The translations under genes and the position numbers were made by a program. A stretch of 64,000 nucleotides of DNA from Bradyrhizobium sp. CCGB01 (GTDB lineage: Bacteria; Pseudomonadota; Alphaproteobacteria; Rhizobiales; Xanthobacteraceae): contig NZ_JANADK010000001.1 in NCBI RefSeq assembly GCF_024199795.1, positions 806,001 through 870,000 of the forward strand. The letters are read 5' to 3'. How positions within the stretch are numbered: the first letter of the stretch is position 1; every line of letters starts with the position of its first letter. The notes under the pieces were generated by a model, which saw only the letters and a program-made list of their open reading frames with translations, was not told the origin of the DNA and did not search any database. Positions 59,969 through 64,000 of the stretch are shown piece after piece.

Positions 59969-60232
59969 TCAGTAGCAGGTGCGAACGCGGCCAACGTACT
60001 GGCCGAAGGCGTTGTACTGGGCGACCCAGCCGCAGCGGTGATAGCCGTAATAATAGGGGTCGTTGCTGGCGGCGACCGCGGAGCCGACGACGGCGGCGGT
60101 GGCGATGCCGGCACCCACACCCCAGACCCAGCCCGGCTGCTTGGCTTCGGCCGAGGAGGTGGTGGACACGATGCTGCCGGTGACGGCGAGGGCAGCGAGA
60201 GCGACGGCGGCAATCCTGGTCTTGATCGACAT
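59969..60232 (-). CDS. Small secreted hypothetical protein
   Basis: The 87-residue protein from the ATG at 60232 (MSIKTRIAAVALAALAVTGS signal) has a Gly/Ala/Val-rich middle (GWVWGVGAGIATAAVVGSAV) and a Tyr-rich, two-Cys tail (YYYGYHRCGWVAQYNAFGQY...RTCY). The tail pattern (C...RTCY) recurs in small rhizobial secreted proteins of unknown function. A second in-frame ATG lies 12 nt upstream. Confidence 0.72.
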   Translation of the reverse strand: MSIKTRIAAVALAALAVTGSIVSTTSSAEAKQPGWVWGVGAGIATAAVVGSAVAASNDPYYYGYHRCGWVAQYNAFGQYVGRVRTCY

Positions 60233-60371
60233 GTGAAACTCCATCCGGGTTGAGGCGGTCCGTTGTGGCCCGCGTGCCCAATTGGACGGAGGCTCTTCGC
60301 GTCCGGTTCGAAGGCGCGAAATGCGGCCCCCGAATCCGGGTCATTCCTGAATGATTTCAGGATGATGCGAG

Positions 60372-61184
60372 CTAACCGAGAGGCCCTTTGGCGAGCCTGC
60401 TCACGTCGAAGTTATCGACTTCAGCCAGCAGCTCGCAGAAGGCCGTCGCGCCCTGATCAAGCAGCTGCTCGCCCTTCTCGGGGACGGCGAGCGTCGCATT
60501 CCCGATTGCGCCGCTGGCGTGGAGATCCTGCGCCTGCCAGGCGAACGGTGCGGGCCGCTGCGTCGACAGCCAGCGATATTGCTTCTCCATCGCGATGCTG
60601 CTCGCGGGAAAATCCGCGATCGCATCAACGCGCACCTGATCGGGATAGCGTGCCAGCATGATCGAGGTTTCGACCGCGCCGCCGTGAATGCCGTGGCGCA
60701 CTTCATCCGCCGGGAACAGTTTCTCCGCGCCCGACAGCCGCGACCACGACGTCGTCACCACGAATAGCCTGTGATGCGCGCGAAGATCCTGCGCGACCAG
60801 CATCATGGCCGCGCTGTTGCCGCCATGGCTGGTGATGATGACGAGCTTCTTCATTCCGCGGCGCGCGATGTCCCCGCCGATCCCTGTCCATCGCTTGAGC
60901 GCGGCGTCAGTCGGCAGCGTTTGCGTGCCCGGATAGTCGATATGCTCGGTGGAAATCCCGACCGGTTCGATGGGCAGGAACGTCGCCGGAACATCCGCGG
61001 GCAACAGCTCGCGCACGCGCGCGAGATAGGCGTCCGCGATCAGCACGTCGGTCGCGAGCGGCAGATGCGGCCCGTGCTGCTCGGTCGCCGCCAGCGGCAG
61101 CACCGCGATCCAGCGCGAGGGTTCCGAGGGCGCGGTCGCGCTCCAGTTGATGTCGGCCCAGTCGCGGGGCGGAGACGAATTCAT
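60372..61184 (-). CDS. Creatininase-family amidohydrolase
   Basis: The 270-residue protein has the creatininase metal pattern TEQHGPHLPLATD (Glu35, His37, His40 and Asp46) and ITSHGGNSAAMM, with HGGAVETS further on. Members hydrolyse cyclic amides (creatinine, F420 precursor-type, aminopropane or pyrrolidone derivatives). The substrate is not known. It is divergent from an NMT1-type ABC operon, so the importer may carry the substrate or a related ring compound. Confidence 0.85.
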   Translation of the reverse strand: MNSSPPRDWADINWSATAPSEPSRWIAVLPLAATEQHGPHLPLATDVLIADAYLARVRELLPADVPATFLPIEPVGISTEHIDYPGTQTLPTDAALKRWTGIGGDIARRGMKKLVIITSHGGNSAAMMLVAQDLRAHHRLFVVTTSWSRLSGAEKLFPADEVRHGIHGGAVETSIMLARYPDQVRVDAIADFPASSIAMEKQYRWLSTQRPAPFAWQAQDLHASGAIGNATLAVPEKGEQLLDQGATAFCELLAEVDNFDVSRLAKGPLG

Positions 61185-61306
61185 CGAGGTTTCTTTGCGC
61201 CGATTTGTAACGTAATTTGGAGTTCTTCGGGGGACGCTGCTCGGCCGGCCGCGTCTCCCGAAATTTCTTGTTTATCATGGGCCGGAACGATCGACGGAGT
61301 CCAATC

Positions 61307-62329
61307 ATGCGCCCCATCCATCTGCGGCGAGCGTTAACGGGGGCCCTGGTGGCCGCATCTCTCGCGGCCCTGCCTGTGCGTGCCGAGACGCTGGACAAGG
61401 TCACCTTCGGCACCAATTGGGTCGCCGAGGCCGAACATGGCGGCTTCTTCCAGGCGGTCGCCGACGGGACCTACAAGAAGTATGGGCTCGACGTCACCAT
61501 CGTTCCCGGCGGTCCGAACGAGAACAACCGGATGCTGCTGATCGCCGGCAAGATCGATTTCTTCATGGCCGCGAACACGCTGATGTCGTTCGACGCGGTG
61601 GCCAACAACGTCCCCGTCGTCACGATTGCCGCGGTCTTCCAGAAGGATCCGCAGGTGATGCTGACGCAGCCCGATGCCAAGGTCGCCAAAATTGAGGACC
61701 TCAAGCCGCTGACGCTGTTCGTCTCCAAGGAGGGCATGACCAGCTACTTCCAGTGGCTGAAGTCCGAATACGGTTTCAGCGAGAAGAACGTCCGTCCCTA
61801 TAATTTCAATCCGCAGCCCTTCATCGCCAACCCCAAGAGCGCGATGCAAGGCTACGTCACCTCCGAGCCCTTCGCCGTCGAGAAAGCCGCGGGCTTCAAG
61901 CCGAACGTGCTGCTGCTCGCCGATTCCGGCTTCAACACCTATTCGACCCTGATCGAGACCCGCCGCGACGTGGTCGAGAAGAAGCCCGACCTGGTGCAGC
62001 GCTTCGTCGATGCCTCGATGATCGGCTGGTACAACTACATCTACCGCGACAATTCCGCGGGCAACGCCATGATCAAGAAGCTCAATCCGGAGATGACCGA
62101 CGAGCTGCTCGCCTATTCCGTCGCCAAGATGAAGGAATACGGCATCGTCGATTCCGGCGAGTCGCTGAAAAACGGTATCGGCGCGATGAGCGACGATCGC
62201 TACAGCTCCTTCTTCAACAAGATGGTGAAGGCCGGCGTCGTGAAGCCCGATCTCGATTTCCGCAAATCCTACACCCTGCGCTTCGTCAACAAGGGCGTCG
62301 GCGTCGAGCTGCGCCCCAGCAAGCCGTAA
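61307..62329 (+). CDS. ABC transporter substrate-binding protein (NMT1/ThiY/SsuA type)
   Basis: The 340-residue protein from the ATG at 61307 (CGGAGT upstream) has a signal peptide (RALTGALVAASLAALPVRA). The mature protein reads VTFGTNWVAEAEHGGFFQAV, YGLDVTIVPGGPNENNRMLL, the NMT1-like opening, and DFFMAANTLMSFDAVANNVP. The family binds pyrimidines, nitrate, sulfonates or riboflavin-like compounds; the ligand cannot be fixed here. A longer frame to 61217 is possible but has no clear site. It heads an operon with ATPase and permease. Confidence 0.87.
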   Translation: MRPIHLRRALTGALVAASLAALPVRAETLDKVTFGTNWVAEAEHGGFFQAVADGTYKKYGLDVTIVPGGPNENNRMLLIAGKIDFFMAANTLMSFDAVANNVPVVTIAAVFQKDPQVMLTQPDAKVAKIEDLKPLTLFVSKEGMTSYFQWLKSEYGFSEKNVRPYNFNPQPFIANPKSAMQGYVTSEPFAVEKAAGFKPNVLLLADSGFNTYSTLIETRRDVVEKKPDLVQRFVDASMIGWYNYIYRDNSAGNAMIKKLNPEMTDELLAYSVAKMKEYGIVDSGESLKNGIGAMSDDRYSSFFNKMVKAGVVKPDLDFRKSYTLRFVNKGVGVELRPSKP

Positions 62330-62340
62330 ACGCAAGGTCG

Positions 62341-63156
62341 ATGTCACCGATCAAAACTCCGGCCGGAGTCGAGACCGGCCTGACGGCCTTGGCTGTCAGC
62401 CTGCGCGGCGTGACGAAGGCCTATGACAACGGCGTCATGGCGCTCGGCCCGCTCGATCTTGCCGTGCGCAAGGGCGAGTTCATTTCGCTGCTCGGCCCGT
62501 CCGGTTGCGGCAAGTCGACGGCGCTGCGCATCATCGCGGAGCTCAGTGCGCCGTCGTCAGGCACTGTGCGGCTGGCGCGTCACGAGGGCGTGCCGCAGCC
62601 GGGCCACGGCATCGGCTTCGTGTTTCAGGAGCCGACCCTGATGCCCTGGACCAGCGTGCGCGAGAACGTGCGGTTGCCCCTGAGGCTCGCAGGTGTGCCG
62701 AAGGCGGACGCGCGTGCGCGTGCCGACGCGGCGCTGGCGAGCGTCGGGCTCGCCGATTTCGCCGAGGCATATCCGCGCGAGCTCTCCGGCGGCATGAAGA
62801 TGCGGGTGTCGCTGGCGCGCGCGCTCGTCACCGATCCAGACATCCTCCTGATGGACGAGCCGTTCGCGGCGCTCGACGAGATCACGCGCTTCCGCCTCAA
62901 CAACGATCTGCTCGCGCTGTGGCGCAGCCTTGGCAAGACCGTCATCTTCGTCACCCATTCGGTGTTCGAATCCGTTTATTTGTCGCAGCGCGTCGTGGTC
63001 ATGACGGCGCGGCCCGGCCGCATCCAGGCCGACATCCGCATAGAGACGGTCGAGCCGCGGGCTGAGGAGTTTCGCACCTCGGCCGCCTATTCCGATTATT
63101 GCCGCCGCGTGTCGGCCGCGCTGGCGCCGTCCTATTCGGGGCAGTCGACGCTATGA
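62341..63156 (+). CDS. ABC transporter ATP-binding protein (SsuB/TauB type)
   Basis: The 271-residue protein has Walker A GPSGCGKST (52-60), Q-loop FVFQEPTLMPW, signature LSGGM (148-152), Walker B LLMDEPFAALDE and H-loop FVTHSVFESVY. It powers the importer and starts 11 nt after the binding-protein stop; it overlaps the permease gene by 4 nt (ATGA). Confidence 0.93.
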   Translation: MSPIKTPAGVETGLTALAVSLRGVTKAYDNGVMALGPLDLAVRKGEFISLLGPSGCGKSTALRIIAELSAPSSGTVRLARHEGVPQPGHGIGFVFQEPTLMPWTSVRENVRLPLRLAGVPKADARARADAALASVGLADFAEAYPRELSGGMKMRVSLARALVTDPDILLMDEPFAALDEITRFRLNNDLLALWRSLGKTVIFVTHSVFESVYLSQRVVVMTARPGRIQADIRIETVEPRAEEFRTSAAYSDYCRRVSAALAPSYSGQSTL

Positions 63157-63971
63157 ACGCGCCAGCTGCCGTCACCGCAAAACCATCAGGCGCGCAACGC
63201 GCGATGCGCTTCGTGCTGCCCGTCATCGTGTTCGCGGCTGGTCTCCTCGCCTGGGAATTAGTGGTCCGCATCAAGGACATCCCGCCTTACGTTTTGCCGG
63301 CGCCCTCCGTCATCGTCCTGACATTGATCAAGGACTGGTCGGTTCTGTCACAATCGCTCGCCGCCACGCTTCTGACCACGCTCGAGGGCTTTGTCGCCGC
63401 CAGCATCGGCGGCATCGCGCTGGCGCTGCTGTTCAACCAGTCGAAATGGGTGGAATATTCGCTATTCCCCTATGCCGTGATCCTTCAGGTCACGCCTGTC
63501 ATCGCGATTGCACCGCTGCTGCTGATCTATCTGGAGCAGCAGACCGCGGTCGTGGTCTGCGCCTTCATCGTCGCCTTTTTCCCGGTGCTGTCCAACACCA
63601 CGCTGGGGCTCAATTCGGTCGATCGCAACCTTGCCGGCCTGTTCCAGCTCTACGGCGCCTCGCCGCCACAGACCCTGCGCTTTCTGAAGCTGCCGGCGGC
63701 GCTGCCCTATATCCTCGGCGGCCTGCGGATTGCCGGCGGCCTGTCGCTGATCGGCGCGGTCGTGGCCGAAATCGCGGCCGGCACCGCCGGCGCCGGCTCC
63801 GGGCTCGCCTACAGGATCGCCGAATCCGGCTATCGATTGAACATACCCCGCATGTTCGCAGCGCTGCTTTTGTTGTCGCTGGCCGGGATTGTCATCTATG
63901 GGGTGCTGGCGCTAGTTTCCCACCTCGTTTTACGGCGCTGGCACGAGAGCGCGCTTGGAAAGGACAACTGA
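63153..63971 (+). CDS. ABC transporter permease (SsuC/TauC type)
   Basis: The 272-residue protein overlaps the ATPase gene by 4 nt. It has about six hydrophobic segments and the EAA loop YGASPPQTLRFLKLPAALPY. It completes the importer; the following gene overlaps its stop by 1 nt (TGATG), so the operon continues beyond the window. Confidence 0.9.
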   Translation: MNAPAAVTAKPSGAQRAMRFVLPVIVFAAGLLAWELVVRIKDIPPYVLPAPSVIVLTLIKDWSVLSQSLAATLLTTLEGFVAASIGGIALALLFNQSKWVEYSLFPYAVILQVTPVIAIAPLLLIYLEQQTAVVVCAFIVAFFPVLSNTTLGLNSVDRNLAGLFQLYGASPPQTLRFLKLPAALPYILGGLRIAGGLSLIGAVVAEIAAGTAGAGSGLAYRIAESGYRLNIPRMFAALLLLSLAGIVIYGVLALVSHLVLRRWHESALGKDN

Positions 63972-64000
63972 TGACTGCCGCTTCGATTTCGTCCGAAAAG
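63971..64000 (+). CDS. Next operon gene, 5' end only
   Basis: An ATG at 63971 overlaps the permease stop (TGATG) and opens ten codons (MTAASISSEK) to the window edge. The product cannot be identified from this fragment; it is probably a second permease or an enzyme of the same importer operon. Confidence 0.55.
   Translation, partial: MTAASISSEK

Overview
The window is GC-rich alphaproteobacterial chromosome. The GC-rich codon use, the crowding of periplasmic binding proteins and acyl-CoA enzymes, the small secreted Cys proteins and several families of long intergenic inverted repeats all fit a Bradyrhizobium-type soil bacterium. The genus is an inference from gene style and repeats; no marker gene in the window proves it. 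There is no plasmid, phage or transposase gene, no rRNA and no CRISPR array.

Layout: (1) 1-2.6 kb: 3'-truncated cyoA (bo3-type quinol oxidase subunit II), divergent from an MFS transporter, with a perfect 23-bp palindrome between them. (2) 2.8-5.4 kb: secreted M48 metalloprotease and a thermonuclease-fold protein with a degenerate active site. (3) 5.6-12.7 kb: CoA-thioester catabolism: a LivK-type binding protein, two enoyl-CoA hydratase-family enzymes, a VOC protein, a paired acyl-CoA dehydrogenase couple and an SDR. (4) 12.8-17.1 kb: stress membrane protein, YidB-like protein, PanE-like reductase and secreted proteins. (5) 17.2-20.8 kb: an operon of AMP-forming acyl-CoA ligase, RraA-type aldolase-like protein, cupin and an orphan Bug-type binding protein. 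(6) 21.8-25.2 kb: tRNA-Arg(CCU) followed by a 3.35-kb segment that ends in a 16-bp copy of the tRNA 3' end. The segment carries a GlxA-type regulator, an HD-domain hydrolase and a catalase. (7) 25.3-35 kb: amidohydrolase, a DoxX/DsrE/TlpA-like redox trio beside a LysR gene, hydrolases, an AraC regulator and fatty-acid-type enzymes. (8) 35.2-40.3 kb: LysR, FAD-dependent oxidoreductase and an SsuABC/TauABC-type ABC transporter. (9) 40.5-45.8 kb: an aromatic-acid cluster: gentisate dioxygenase, maleylpyruvate isomerase, MarR regulator, aryl-CoA ligase and salicylyl-CoA-hydroxylase-like monooxygenase. A nearly identical 25-bp element lies before both minus-strand units. (10) 45.9-60.2 kb: secreted Cys proteins, CurA-like reductase, a dicarboxylate/glutamate symporter tightly coupled to a GltI-like binding protein, ATP-grasp ligase, ferredoxin-NADP reductase, patatin, glutamate-synthase-domain protein, CNNM/HlyC protein and a two-barrel porin. 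(11) 60.4-64 kb: creatininase-family amidohydrolase divergent from a second NMT1-type ABC operon that runs off the end.

Functionally this is a scavenging and catabolic region. Many solute-binding proteins sit beside CoA ligases, dehydrogenases, hydratases and ring-cleavage enzymes, each small unit with its own LysR, MarR, AraC or GlxA regulator. The most distinctive items are the integrase-less tRNA-bounded mini-island with its strong operator-like palindrome, the symporter plus binding-protein pair, and the shared operator of the gentisate cluster.
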